In this document: positions 10,703-25,042 of the stretch, piece by piece
How the letters are laid out: each line of letters starts with the position of its first letter
How positions within the stretch are numbered: position 1 is the first letter of the stretch
Assembly: GCF_014905175.1 (NCBI RefSeq)
Contig: NC_057788.1
Location: forward strand, 25,080,154-25,144,153
Source of the DNA: Aphidius gifuensis
Taxonomy: Eukaryota > Arthropoda > Insecta > Hymenoptera > Braconidae
Reading direction: 5' to 3'
DNA: 64,000 nucleotides
Notes under the pieces: model-generated
What the model saw: only the letters and a program-made list of their open reading frames with translations
What the model was told of the DNA's origin: nothing
The model's database searches: none
Translations under genes and position numbers: made by a program

Positions 10703-13700
10703 TTAATAAATATATTTATTAATTTTTTTTTTCAAATTTCAATTCTATTTTGAAAGGTACTTTATATTTTTTTATTTACTCCACTTTGTGACTGTCGAAT
10801 GTGTATTTTGTTCAATTTTACTATGTCATAGTTTTTTTGTCTGGATGTGTGTGTGTGTGTTTTTGTTATTTGACCGATCGTTACAAATAAATATAAAAAA
10901 CAGCAACGAAGGAAAAACAATGACAAATATAAATGAACATTTTAAATAAAAAAAAAAAGTCGTATTAAATGTTGAAAATAAAAATAAACAATCTTTTTGA
11001 CATTTGTTTTTTTTTTTTTGTTTGTTAAATTATTTGCCTAGTTGTTTTTTATTATTTTCTTTGGGATGCTGCAGTATATACATATATATTTCATCTATAT
11101 AGTGTACAACTTGGTTGTTCACGCGACACTCGATTGTATCCACCGAACGGAAGCGTTTCTCAATTAGGCGCATTGTTCGCTGGATACATACTATTTGTCT
11201 TTGTATATATATATATATTACTTTTTTAACATACTTGTACTCACTTACACAAGTGTTATCTTCTATTTTCTATCCTGGCAGAGGCAGTGCATCGTAAATA
11301 ACAAGTTGGGTCAGCACGTTACTTGCTGCTCTTGGGAGTCTCTCAACTCAATGTTTATATGCTTCTCTTTTACTCTGCTTATCTATTCTCTTTTTCTTTC
11401 TCACATTTTATTTATAGAAAATATATATACACGTGTATATCGTACTAATCCTCAAGAGGATTTAAAGTCCGTTCGACAATCACGCAAGCAACTTTTGTTT
11501 GTTTTGCTTTTACTTTTGTCAACGTTTAAAACACATATATACACAAGTTAAATCCTCTGAGTGTATATCTTGGCATGTGAATTTGCAGTATCACCAAGCG
11601 GATCGGCTGACTCTTATCGGCCTCAACCCTTTTTTTTTTTTTTTTTATACTTTAATTTGTGTTTGCTTGTTTTTAATTTTTTTTTTTTTTATTTTTCATT
11701 TGCAACTATATTTTATTTTATATCTATCTATTTTTTATTTTTTATCGAAACGAGATATGGGAAGATAAGTACGGGGAGGATAAAAAAAAAAAGAGCAAAT
11801 GCTTTTTTTAAAAATTTTTTATTTTTGCAGCACTAACGACCTGATATTTATTTACCGCGATTTACCTATGCCCTCGTATTTTATATTTTTATTTTTCCAT
11901 TTATTTATTTTTATATATTTTTTTTTTATCCCCATTTTTTCAACTTTATTTTACTGCACCACCTCTTATTTTTCACCCCCATTTTATTTTCGTACTTTAT
12001 CTTATCGTAATTTGTTATTATTTTTCTTTATTACCAAACACGATCAATTTTATTTTTCTATATAATGCTTGTATTTTTTGTCGAATTAGTAGTCTAATAT
12101 TACAATTATTATTTTCATTTTTTATATATCCCTTAAAAGTACATCATTCAAAATAATACATTATCCATATTATGTTTTAATTTTCATTATTATTGTTCAC
12201 TTGATGTACATACAATACATATCATATTTTATACAATCATTATAATTATATTGTTTTATATCAAAATACATAGTCAAAATGATATTTCAAAGTTGAAATA
12301 ACATAGAGAGTATGGTTAATTTCCGCATACTCAACAAAACATTTCTCATTTATATATACAACAATTTTCTATGCATAAATATACAATATAACTTAAAATT
12401 GATATTTCTAATAGGGTGGAAACAATGTAGAGAAACGATGTGTGTACATTGAATTTTCTCTAAAAGATGATTGATTATATTTGTGCAATGTAATATGGTT
12501 CAATATGCTACAAATTATTTAAATTTAATTATGACAGTTAATTATATACATTATACATGTATGTATTGTCATTCCAAGTGATTTCATCGATCGATATTGT
12601 CAGCTTATTATTGCAGTAGACTTTGGTATATGGCACTCGTGATGACATCGAAAATCATAACTAATAAACTATACATATATATAAAAATACATTCTTCGTT
12701 ATATTTTATATATCTTTGATTATTTAACAGATCTACTCTCATCATTGTATAAATGAATAAATTAATTCTGGTTGATGCCTCAGTCTGTTTCACTCACTCT
12801 GTATTATTGGCATACTCGTCGAAATTGCAGCTATATATATTATACTGTAGCGCACTTCTCGTTAATTGCATATAAAGTCGGAAGGAAAACATTACAAATA
12901 TGTAATAAGCCCAATTTTACATTAAAACACGAATGCAATATAATATGTATTGTTTTATTATTTTCATTTATAAATATACTTCGTAGATATAAATATGTAG
13001 ATTAGTTGTACATGTGTAATTCTTGCAATTTTACTCACGTATATATGTTTATTTCACTCTTGACTCATTTTCTATCACTGTTTATAAACATTTCTGTTCG
13101 AGCAAATTCGCTCTATAATGTTCAACATTTAAAATATTATTCCTCATAAGTACATGTCATTATTTTGATCCATATTTTTTTATTTCAAGGTGAAATTGAT
13201 TTTATTTTAGTTACTTTTTTATTCATATTTTATGATCGGATTTATTTTTTTTATTATTTATATTGGTTTTTTAATATTTTTTCGCTAATTTACACATTTG
13301 AAGACTTTGAGGTGTTCATGTGAATATACTCGATCGATGACGTATTATCAGCCAATTTCATTCACAATATACCAGTTACTATGTTAAATTTTAATTAATT
13401 TTATAATTAAATTTTATATTTTATTTTATATATATACCTTGATTAATTTTTTTTTTAATTTTAAAATATAATTGAAATGATTTTTATCAATCTCAATTTA
13501 ACTGTGAACATTCACTTATTTATTTATTCATTTTTTGTATGAATAAATAAACCACCATCAATGTCTGTAGTCTCTCTCTAAAATAATTCTACTCTCATTA
13601 ACCATTTTAGCTGAAAATTTTTATAAAAAATTTTTAATTTATTTTTTTTTTTGTATTTTTAATTTAAATTTTTGTTATTTTTTTGTTTCTCGTTGGATAT

Positions 13701-13866
13701 TATTTTATTATGTCGTATTTTATTTTTATATTAAATAATTTTAACACAAGTTTATCAAAAATTTATAACAATAATAAATATAAAAAAAATTTCGCTAGAC
13801 ATACAATGTTGAAACTTTAATTGATACACAAAGTTTGTTTTGATTATACAATAATATTTTGCCTCT
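10703..13866. other. AT-rich non-coding stretch
   Basis: Mostly T-rich DNA with a GT run (10845-10861) and long T tracts near 11629-11646 and 11680-11691. A tract ending TTTTTGCAG at about 11830 is acceptor-like, but no donor or open frame of interest follows. Nothing recognisable. Confidence 0.55.
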
Positions 13867-13985
13867 TTTTCTCCCTCGTTCTCTGGGTCTCTCGGTCTCA
13901 TGGGAAAGAACAGTAGGGTGGTTAGGTTCATCCGGATGTGTTAGTTCCCACCAGTTCCGGATGCCCCCGGTTATTTTACCTATAA
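13867..13985. other. GC-rich island with ETS-like palindromes
   Basis: This block is far richer in GC than its flanks. It contains a 10-bp perfect palindrome CATCCGGATG (13929-13938) and, about 20 bp on, TTCCGGATG, giving several GGAA/GGAT ETS-type cores within 35 bp. On the minus strand it is open (reading GIRNWWELTHPDEPNHP and an R/E/K-rich tail) and is preceded by an acceptor-like AATATTATAG. I recognise no protein family. It could be a conserved regulatory block or a fragment of an unrecognised exon. Confidence 0.35.
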
Positions 13986-16900
13986 TATTAATGATTGAGG
14001 TAAAATTATATATAGACAAACTAAAATGTTTAATATCATCATACGCACATATATACATACATCTATATTTACAAACAATACATACAATCAAAAATATGTA
14101 CATGTATAGAATGGTACTCAAACACATATATATTACTTACACATTGTGACATAAATTTTCTCATAAGCTCAAAGTGTACATAGGATTAAATCTGTATTAT
14201 ATTCATTTTACTCAAAAGTGTTTTCAACTGTTATACATATATGTTTAATATTCATGTATATGTCGCAAGCATACACCAACTGACATTAACTATCATGTAA
14301 TATCAGACCACAGTAAAGTAGCTTATATGTACGACCAACATTCGACATTTGTTAGTGACTTGAGTTGAGTTTGTCTGTAACAGAGAAATGACATTATTTA
14401 TGCCACAACAATTTATACAATCTATACATCATCAACATTTAAATATTTCATATATGTATAATTATTGGTCTGACATTGTAATCGGATTTTAATGAATCTA
14501 TATTAAACTACACATCAAAATTAAAATAGAATTTAAAAAAAAATAAATTAAAATAATTAATTGAATTATTTTCAATTTAAATCGAAATGGTGGAATTTAA
14601 TATCAATTAAATAGTGTTTAAAAATTCATTTTATATGTGAAAAAAAAAAAAAAAATATAATTAATTGGACGTTATTATTATTATTAACAGTATATCCTTC
14701 GGTACCAATTGACGATAGATTTGATATATATTTAAATTGATGCTCAGATGAAAATACTCATACGTTGTTCGGTTGTGGTTATATATATTCGTATATACAA
14801 ATTAATACACTTACAGTGGCCAAGTAAATATGATTGAGTTTGATCATTATATATATATGAATAGAATAGAATCAGTATACATGTATACTATACACAAGTG
14901 CGTGTATGATACACCTCAATACAAAGTTAGTCGGACACGATTTGCGAATTGGTGTGGTCATTGTCGTGATTGACTCAATGGGCTTCTACTACTGCATGTG
15001 TTATATATATACTAGCTGTATGTTACCTATTCAGAGTACTTCAAATTATAATTTCAATCCGTTCTACCTTGCTACACAACGTTTCGGTTATCAAGACCAA
15101 ATTCATAGAAGCTTCAGAAATGAACATATATCATGTTTATTTTATTGTCTATACAATCAAGTATCAATCCAATGCATTAAACAACAAATTTTTTTTTTAC
15201 TCATGCATACAGACAATTATTATTTAATCATCAAAATATTAATATTAAATAAATTAATTGAGAAATTTTTTTTAAAACACTTTACATTTTTTTTTATGCT
15301 TGTTAATGATTTATTTGTATTCAAGTAATGTTTTTAAAAAAATTTTCATATATGTAGTTTTTTATTTTTTAATTTTATTTTTTCGTTATTTATTTTTATA
15401 CATCCACGTAGTGGATAGGGGTGTATATATACTTTCTACAAGGGATAATCGGGTAAACGTGCTTCTGTTACACGAGAGAGTAATATATACTTTCCAATTA
15501 AATTCAAGTACGGATTTTCCTTGATATCCCTATCATGGTTACCTTTACTGTACCTGTACGCTATATACATATATATGTACATATATAAATACATATATGT
15601 TTTTATATTTAGTTTTTTTTTTCTCTCTCTCCTTTTCTATCTGTTCATCACTGATACAACTTTCAATCTTTTTTTTAATAATATATATATGAGCAACGAT
15701 GAATAGAAAAAAAAAAATAAAAAATACGAAAAAAAGAGTCTTAGTATATATAGCTGCAGGATCAGTAGAATATTATACAAACTTATATATAAACACACAC
15801 ACGAACATGCGAGCCTGGAAGAGTCAAGATTCAAGATATATATTTAAATAAACATATAAATGTACCTTTAGGTAATAACAAATATATATAGAGAGAGATA
15901 AAGAGAGAGAAGTAGAAGTATGTACCATAAGCGATACTGCAATTTCTCGTTGTAATAAAATAAACAAGAAGTGAATAAGTGGTATAGTACAGTAAATGTG
16001 AAATTCAAAATAGTCGATGGGGAATGGTGCTGAGGATAAATATTTTGGGGAAAGCATGCTGGGCAAATTGGGAAAAATAGCTCAAAGAAAAATATATAAA
16101 AATAAGAAAGTAAAAGATAGATAAAAATAAAAAAGAATAGTGGCAAATATATAGGGTGGTAAAAATACTATGAACTGCCAGCTTAACGATTAGCGTCTCG
16201 TTATAATATTGGTTTCTGTATAGCACACTTGATGGTATATGCAAGCTGATGAAAACTTCAACCCCTTCTACTTTTTTTTTGCTCGCTTAAAAAGCCTCAA
16301 TAATGTAGAATGAATAAAAAATTTAAAAACAAAACAACAAAATATAATCATAATAAATAAATAATCTGTAAAAACAGGGAGTTAAAAAATAACAGAATTA
16401 TTTTATTTTGTATTCAGGTGGTTTTTAAAGTAAAGTGTGGTAGAAATTTTTTTTTTTTTTTCTCTTTTAATTAAAAAACAAAAAAGGAAAAAAAATTACA
16501 ATTAAACTTTATTATAGGTTGAAAAAAAAAATATAAACTAGCATGATATTATTATTTTTATTTTTTTCGTTCATTCTTTCACTGAATATATATGTAAATG
16601 AAAAGCTCACGTTTAGCTTAAACTATTGTGACAATAATTTTATAAAACGAACATTATATATATATATATTTTTTGTTTGCTACACATTTTACTTGGTTGA
16701 GTTGTATATTTATGACAACGCATGTAAAAATATATGCTACTGTGTGTGCAGTAAAGCACTACGTGTCTGTATAGTTAATAGAAAAAAAAACATATATATG
16801 TACATTTATGTGTTTGAAACACTTTGGTAGATGGGTTAATGGGGGTGAACATTTGTCAAGCCAACTAAGTGCGTTACAAAACACATCGTTCTTTTTCCCT

Positions 16901-17524
16901 TACTTAGCTATATATATATACAGATACTGATGCACAATGTATAAAGATGAAGTGCAGTGCTCTTTGGTCGTCGTCGTCGTCGTCGTCGTTGGTAAAAGTA
17001 GGTGAAGTAGTTTTAGTGGAGAAATGTGAAGAGAATGAAAAGGAGAAAGAGTAAAAAGGGTTATACCAAGAGTCGACCGAGCAACGAATATATTCGTGGC
17101 TGTATGCTTGGTTCTGTTCTCCACGGTTTTCAAGTACGCCCACGAGAGTGTCTGGGTCTTTGCCCGATGACAGGCTTATGTTGGCTTTTGGCTTACGATA
17201 TACATATATGCATGTTATGTATATACCGTGCTTGTGGCAATACATATATAACAACCCCATGTATAATATACCTACTTAAATGTATTATACTTACGTCACC
17301 TTCATTACAAACCCTCGTGGGTGATAATAATCATTTTTTTTTTAGAAGTAAAAAGTTCAATGGTATATATACAACCACGAACCACGATGATCCTTGCACT
17401 TTAGTCGTATTCGTATGTATATATATATGAAGCTTTTACAGTTAACGAAAATGTTAGTTTTGTATTCAACTTCTCTTTAACATCCTCTGCCAAACTGCAC
17501 TCATTCTTCCTATCTTTCCTCTAG
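13986..17524. other. AT-rich non-coding stretch
   Basis: Contains many TATATACATATATA-type tracts, a GA-rich run at 15889-15912 and a GTC triplet run at 16967-16989. Open frames up to 140 codons (14906-15328, + strand) are F/I/Y-rich and unrecognisable. The 17000-17250 part is GC-richer and open on both strands without a recognisable product. Confidence 0.5.
16967..16989 (+). repeat. (GTC)n microsatellite
   Basis: About seven perfect GTC/CGT triplets in an otherwise AT-rich region. Confidence 0.9.
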
Positions 17525-17613
17525 AAAACCGCGTTCATAATTCTCGTTCACGCGACACGAGTCCGGGAAACACTGAAGATTTACTGGCGTCGCAACGCTT
17601 TGAATTTGAATAA
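17525..17613 (+). other. Candidate 3'-terminal coding exon (weak)
   Basis: A strong acceptor precedes this block: a pyrimidine tract (CATTCTTCCTATCTTTCCTCTAG) with a CTCAT branch-point-like site about 20 nt upstream of the AG at 17523-17524. The sequence that follows is markedly GC-rich. In one phase it reads NRVHNSRSRDTSPGNTEDLL and ends in a TAA at 17611-17613 after 28 codons. A second phase is also open and runs further (VRETLKIYWRRNALNLNNA onward), so the true frame is not settled. No family is recognised, and no upstream exon can be paired with it here. It may be a regulatory island with an accidental acceptor. Confidence 0.2.
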
Positions 17614-20367
17614 CGCGCCAGACGATAACGGCTTTATCAACGTCGACCTCGCGACGTTTTACTTCAGGTTCCGTGATTTTTCGTTTTTTTTTTTTTTTTT
17701 TCTTTTTCTCGGCAAATACTATTTGAAAACAAGGAAAAAAAAAAATTCTAACCCCTATATGTACTTTTTTTTTTCTGTGTGTGGTTTGTGGATTTGATCA
17801 GTGACTGTGCGGTTCAATCGATAGTTGAGTAAACCGTTATGGCATTTTGTGCTTTTGTATGACATTGCTGCGTCGTGGTGGGTCAGTCAAGAGACCTATA
17901 GCTATTGATAAAAAAAAAACCTGTAAAATAAAAATGAGTTACTGGAACAGAGAAAGAGATTTTGTTGGTCTGTTCTATTCAGTCTATCAGTGTCGTCATG
18001 GTAAATATGGATACCACAAATTTGGTGAATCAGTATAGTTAGGTCGGTTTATGAACAAGTGTAAATTTCAGTTTGGTAAATATATCAATCGACATACAAT
18101 AAAGATATGGACAAAGTAGAACAAAGTTTCATTTGATATATCTCACTATATAGATATATATACAAATTTTAAAAAATAATTTGTGATGCTATTTTATTAC
18201 GAAATTTCGGTTATTTCCGCCTCACAAGAGAAAACTATAACATACACACACAAAATTCGATATCAATTTTATGATTTTTTTTTTGTTCTGTTATATACGT
18301 TTCAATTTTTTTTAGTTGTCATCAAGTTATATGTACAACCTTTCACATATAAGCAAGTAAAATTTACTGTCCCATAAAAAAACTGCCCCACCTACCGATT
18401 TCAAAAATCCGCTAACGCCACTCGTGTATGAGATATATATTCAAGTATTCTCAAATATATATATGTACTTGTATGTGTTTGTATTATCGATTTTATCGGT
18501 CTTCATTGTGTAATAAAATTGAATGTTTTATTTCACGACAAAATATATAAAGATATATAAAAAAAAATAAATAAATAAAAGAAAAAACTAATTTATAAAT
18601 TACTAGACAAAAAAAAATGAGTCGTTGATTCTCGAGTACATATATGTATATATATACAATAATTTTTTCTTCTTTATTTTCACTTCAATGACACCATGTT
18701 CTATTCTCTGATTATTATTTTTTTCTTTGTTTTTTTATACTCGCTTGTCTATAACCCACATACGTGCGGTCTCGTCGAAATGAAACGAAGCAATGGAAAT
18801 ACAAAAAAATAGAAAAAACGAAAGTAATATAAAGAAAAAAAAAAAAAAAAGAAATAGGAGAGTTGAATGAAAGAATCGTCGAATAAAAAAAGAAAAAAAA
18901 TGGTCAAGTATAAACGAGTGTCACTTGAATCGCAGGTAGTGAGCGAGGGGTCGAAAGAATCCTTTTCGAGTATCCTCTCGTTCAATTCACAACTGGAAAT
19001 AGCTTTAGTAAACGAGTAGCACTTTGCGAAAATTCGCGTTTCGATAACGTCGTCGTTACTGAAGGGTAGACTTGTGCACCAAGCTGATCGATCGATTCTC
19101 ACACGGTTCAACGCATTTTCACGTTTATCCTTTTTATTAGTATTTTTTTTTTTTTCAAAATCCTATCCTCTACTTTAGTCAACTTTTTTTCTGCATTTTT
19201 CTTCTTTTCATTCTTCCTGTTCGCATTACATTTTTTCCGTTCTATCATCAATTTTCGCTATATAAAAAAATCTAAAAAAAGAGATTAAAAAAAAAGTAGA
19301 ATATCGTTATATAATAAAAAAAAATTAAATTTAAAAACAAATTAATTAAATAAATATATATACAATAAAAGTGTTCGATAAACATGAATTATTTCGTATA
19401 TATTTATGAAGTAACATCTTAACCCAATTGCCTTGACCAACATGTGTAATAATTACGTAACATTTTTTTATTTTTTTTTATTGTATATATAAATTATCCC
19501 TATGTACAAACACACATTAATACATATACCAATATTGATGGTAAATTCAGTATAATCATATAATTTTGTTGCCGAAATAAGAAACTCGAATGTTGTTTTT
19601 TTTTTTATATTTATTGTACAGTCTATCAACACGACTCTTTCATGAAATTGCGTAATATAGCTGGATATTAAATTTAAGAGAAAAGAGAATTATATAGGCT
19701 GTCTGTATTTATTCATTCATATATATGAACCTTGTTATATATATGTACATATCTATAAATCTTTATCATCATTGCTTGTTTTTTAATCTCTTACTTTGTA
19801 TATGATCATTGTCACCTTGACGATATTCACGAGTAATTTTATTTTCAAAAATAATAATTTGACCTAAATATTATTTTCAACAAGTTTTATAAAATATCAT
19901 AAAAATATGAAAGAATATTATGGATCAATAAACGAGCACATTCAACTTTTATTATTATACATTCAATCCAATCATCAAGTGAAATGTATATTTGTAAACG
20001 AATACTGAAATTGACAATGAAATAAAAATGAAAAAGTATATAAAGAAATATATAAATAAAATAAAAACGTTAATCCAAAATCAATTCGACTGCGCATTCT
20101 GGTTGGAGAGAGTTTTTTTTTCTTTGGTTTTAAGTGCTTGTTTTCATCTCACTTTTATCAGTGTCTTTTTTTTTTTTTTAATTTTTATTTTCCACGTTTT
20201 TTAACTTAATTTTTTTTTATTGTTTTTTGGTCGCGAGTTCGTGTGTGTGTGTGGATGTTTGTTTTTTTTTTTTCGGTTCTTTTCTTTTGTTATCCAAAGG
20301 CTTATGGAGAAACTCAGATTAGACTCAAAGCTGAGATTAGCCGCCACAGACTCCACCCCAGATTTTC
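17614..20367. other. AT-rich non-coding stretch
   Basis: Contains a T tract at 17684-17700, scattered TATATA runs, a GC-richer patch at 18360-18425 and another at 18900-19110. Nothing recognisable on either strand. Confidence 0.55.
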
Positions 20368-20377
20368 AGAGGGCGCC
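20368..20377 (+). promoter_or_regulatory. CTCF-like core AGAGGGCGCC
   Basis: The core of the insect CTCF motif (AGRKGGCGC) is matched perfectly, but the upstream half (CCASY) is not. It lies in a GC-rich island (20300-20400) that also carries two GATTAG homeodomain-type sites. Weaker than the site at 40382. Confidence 0.3.
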
Positions 20378-23300
20378 AAGAGAATAGGACGTTCTGCTGT
20401 TTAAAAATAAAAAACAACGGGTTTAAAAAATAATGAAAAAAAGAAAAACTAAGGATAAGAACACAAGGACGTTTGAACTGAGGGAATAAAAAAATAAAAT
20501 TGTGTGATAAAAATATTTACAAGTGTGTTTATATGTATTGAGATAATATAGAATACACGCTATAGAAACGTAGTGGTTTGTTTGCAAATAATTTAACAGG
20601 CACCTTTTTGGCCGGGTTTATTTGACATTGGGAAGGGGTTTACCCGCATTGCAAAGTGCGCGGCAAGGTGAATAGTAGTTGTCAAGACAAATTTCGAATT
20701 CTGGTCTCGAATGAAATGAATAGAATACGTAAACGATGTACTTAACGCTGTCACGAGTGACTTGAAGAAAAAAAATAAATAAAATTCAAGCAAAAAATAA
20801 AATAAACAAATATATAAATGGAAAAAATAAAAAAGAGAATAGTACACATAAAGACAGTAACGTGTCTGTTTGGTGTGTCGCGAGAAAAAAGATTGGCAAG
20901 AGGTGAAAGAATTTTCGAAATACAGTCGCAAGAGCAGGAGGAGGAGAAGGACACCTATGTGTTCTCGTTTACTCTCACGTCGTGTCGAAATGTCAGACGT
21001 TTATCGAGCATTCAAGCGATGAGTCTCCCCCCAATTCTCCCTTGACTGCTTTTATACATCGAGAAATTTGTCAAAATCGATTTAACATTACGCGCCGCCG
21101 CAAAATCTGTTGTACCCTCGCGCGTTACTCTTAACTTTCCTATTCGTTGATCGCGTGTACATAAAAGAGAATAAAAAAAAAAAAGATTTATGCACATTTG
21201 TTCGATAAAAAAAGTTCACGATGTGCTTATTAAAATTTATTCCCTGTTTTTCAACCTAAAAATAAAATTAAATATAACTGAAAAAAATTTTTTCATTGAA
21301 AACAAAATAAAGTTAATTGATTTTAATATTTTTTTTTTATTTTTCGCTATACTATATTCAGCCCCAATATAAATATATAAATAATAAATAAAAATTGCTC
21401 AACAATTTTCATATATTTATTCAGTATATTTAATTTTCTTTATGCACATATTCCTCCAATTATTTTAACAAAAATAAAATTTTTCATATACCTATAACTT
21501 TTTTTCTTTTATCAAAAAAAAAAAAAAAAAGAAAATATCTTTTTCTTTTATTGGGTTTTCAATAAAATTTTCAAACTGAGTTCAGTGGCAAAAGTATAAG
21601 GGTGGTTATGCTATTGTAAAATCTGAAAATTGAAATTGAAGAGAGAGTAACTGGATAAAACGTATATGAGAAGACGAAAATTCAGGAGGTTTTCGTGCGC
21701 AAACGATAATAGACGACGTCGAGGTAAAATAGCGAGCTTGAAAAGCACAACGTTGTTGGAAAGGATGAGGCACAGTATATATAATAGTGGGGTAAAATAA
21801 GAAAGAAAGGACAGTAAAAAAGAGAAGACAAGAGAGAGCGAAAGAAGAGTAGAGAGTTTTAGAAGTTCCGGGGTTATGTTAGTGGATCCTGTAATTTATG
21901 TGTCATGCATGCGTAGTCCGATGTCGGTAAACGTTCTCATCTAGCCTTGTTGGGATGCAACAGAGACTCAGTAGCATTCGTGCAACTGATAAAGATAAAA
22001 ATAAAATATATATAATATAATATATACATCTATACAGCCCTCCTGGTGTAAATATGTATATAGCAAACGAGTGAGAGACAAAATCATGGACCAAGAGAAG
22101 AATGAAAAGTACTCTGTATATTGGTGTTGGTTTTGTTCATACTGCTATCCTGGATACTGCTTGGATAAATGCCACTAGTCTATGTGTATTTTAAACCATT
22201 GAAAATTCGGTTTTATTACACACTAATACTTGCCAAGATTAAACTCATTTAAATAGTACCTTTTCATGAGTAGTTTTTGTTTAAATTGAACGATAAACTA
22301 CCTTGCTTTTCAAAAGAACGTTTGTTATGTTGTAATATATTTGTTATATAAATTTCGTTTAAATATATTTATATGTAATAGTATTTTGAGTTCAATTAAG
22401 CCAGTCTTTTAATTATTATAAATATAAAAATTAAAATTTAACTTTGTGATTTTAATGAATTTATTTAAACAAATAAATCTTTTTCATTTTTAATATATCA
22501 ACATGAGTTTGTAAAAACTAATTAAATTAATTCTTGAAAAGAAATAAGTGTGTATATATATAGTTGAAGTTCATATATACAATTACTATAGAGAACATTA
22601 ATTTCAAGTTGGTATATGACACTAAGATAGTAAGATAGTATAAGGGGGTTAGTGAGTGTCATCAAAGAGGTAACAAGTCCAAATGGCCAAGTTGGTTCAT
22701 TCGACAGTTGGAGTTTCTCGATTATGTCGACCTTCTTACCAAATATATATAGCTATCTAACCCTATACCTTAACTATATCTCATTTCTAGTTTCATCCAA
22801 TTTTCAACATAAAGTTATTAAAACACTCAGACACACATACACAAAATTTACTCTGTTCTTTGTATGTATATGTATATGTGCAGTGTATTTAAACTATGGT
22901 GACTCGTAATTGATACTCTATATATTCTCTTTCTATTTGACTATGTCCATAGTTGATATATATATGTGTTATTTGGCATTGAATGTGTGATATGAGATGT
23001 GATATGATGTGTGGTTTATTTCTATAAATTTATATGAATATATCTGGATTATTATTAATACTCGAGAGGGTACTAGAGCGTTGTGTATATACATATAATA
23101 TATAACTCTGCATATATTTTCATTACCAATGTTGAGACTTTGAGGCAAAATACCTTTCGTTATGTCACTTTGTCGATAATCCTTTGGCTAAATATTACAA
23201 CCAACGACCAGAGTTTAGTAGAAGTAAGATAGCGTTTGTGCAATGTATACAAATACATACATACAGGCTCATGTGTTTACAGAATATATACACATGAATA

Positions 23301-25011
23301 TATATTGTAATATACAAGTAAAATAATAGATAGATATATATATGTATATGATAATAACAGGTATAAAATAAAAAAAATAGAGAGAGAGCGAGTAAGAAGA
23401 AATAGAGTTGTAAGGCACTCTCTTGCATGAAACACGAACGACGTTAATATCCGGGACGTATTGTTCCGTCCTAGAGAGAAACACTAGAGCGTTCAGTGTA
23501 CTTGTCGTTACTACACCCCCACACCTCCTTTTATCTAGCCCGCAGGAATACCTTCCGGTATCACTATGGTATCCACTTGTGAGCTAAAACTTTTGCGTAA
23601 TGGGAATATTTCACTGATTCATTGTCGTTAGTCACTGTGCTCGAGACAAAATTCAAACCTCAAATGATATGTAAACCTCATTTTTCATTTTTTATTTTAT
23701 TTGTTTTTTCTTTTTATTGTTTAATTGATGTTGGATACTTTTTGTTTTCGTTTTTTTTTTTTCTTTTTCTTTATCAACGTTTATGTTAGATTTATTTTTA
23801 TATAAAGTTGATGACTCATGGGATGATAAAATTGTAAATTAAAATGTCATAAAGTTGTTGATCAAATATTTTGTTGATGATGTATAAAAAATTGAAATGA
23901 TAAAATTCTCAATAACGGATATGTTATATTTGCGATTTAATTTTAAACATATTCCGGTGAATTTTATCAAAATGCCAATAACAAGTTTCCTTTGACTTTA
24001 ATACTGACTTGAATGACACAAAATTTTTCATCTCAGAAAAGAAACTTTATGAAAATATTCTAATTAGGTTTTTTAATATTTCATTATTATTTGATATAGT
24101 GTTTTTAAATTTAATGAATTTGTTATTGTAAATTCTTTCTTTTTATATTAAAATTAGTAGTTTAGTTATGAAATTTTCTGGTTATTTCAATTTAATTTAA
24201 TTCAATTTTGAGCTAAAAGAAAAAAAAAAAAAAGATGAAACATTGACATAGTCAATGTAAATTCTTTGTTATAGTGTTATTATTACTTGAACATTTCCAG
24301 TAAAATATATTTTCTGAACTGCATTGCTATATTTGCAATAGTATTTTTTTATATTTTTTATCAATAAATATATATACGAGATTATTTATCTGACTGGTCC
24401 ATCTATATCGATTCGCATATTGAAAAATTAATAGTATCAGATTACTTTGTTGCATAAAGTATAAATACAGTTTTATTTTTTTTTTATTTATTATTATAGT
24501 TAAAAAATAAAAAAAATAAATAAATAAACGAACCTTTTCCATTAATTTTTTTTTTTTTTATTGTATACAAGAAAATAATATATTTTTTTGATATTTTTAT
24601 TTCAATAAATAAGCTCGATAACAAATTTACAGTATGGGTTTTCTGGTATTGGGTATTTCTGGTTCAGAATATGTCGAGTTTTTCAGACCAAGCAATATAA
24701 TTTTCAGTTGAATGACAGGAGATTGAAACGACGTGACGATGGTAGTTTTGCCACTCTTGGCATGTTTTTAAAACTCTTTATATCAAACTGTCTTTATTTT
24801 TATTTAATAAAAAAATATTGAAACGAAAAAAAATCAAAATAATAATAGTAATAAATTAAATAACTAAATCCGTTGATTCACATATAAAATAAAAAATTGA
24901 TTTATTATTTTTTTATTTTTATTTGTAAATATAATATGAATGTTTTGTAAATCCTTCATATGCAGCAAGTTGTGGTTGAGTTAACGGTTTTACTCAGTTG
25001 CAGAAAAGACA
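20378..25011. other. Non-coding interval with a GC-richer island at 20600-21130
   Basis: The island at 20600-21130 is open in several frames on both strands but gives no known protein. It includes ACGCGCCGCCGC (about 21090) and a run of TCG-rich sequence. The rest is AT-rich with poly-A/T and TA tracts. No gene is supported. Confidence 0.5.
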
Positions 25012-25042
25012 TATAGCATAGCCCCATGGGGGTTATGCTATA
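25012..25042. repeat. 31-bp near-perfect palindrome centred on CCATGG
   Basis: The sequence around TATAGCATAGCCCC and GGGGGTTATGCTATA pairs along its whole length, with one extra G and one G-U pair. It has essentially no loop, so it would form a cruciform or bind a symmetric dimer. It lies in a short GC-richer island (24955-25180). Function unknown. Confidence 0.6.

Noticed and set aside
14906..15328. 140-codon open frame on the + strand
   Set aside because: Dominated by I/F/L/N/Y codons from AT-rich DNA; no motif and no splice or promoter support.
16904..17430. Overlapping open frames on both strands around the GTC repeat
   Set aside because: Each depends on the triplet repeat and local composition; neither product is recognisable.
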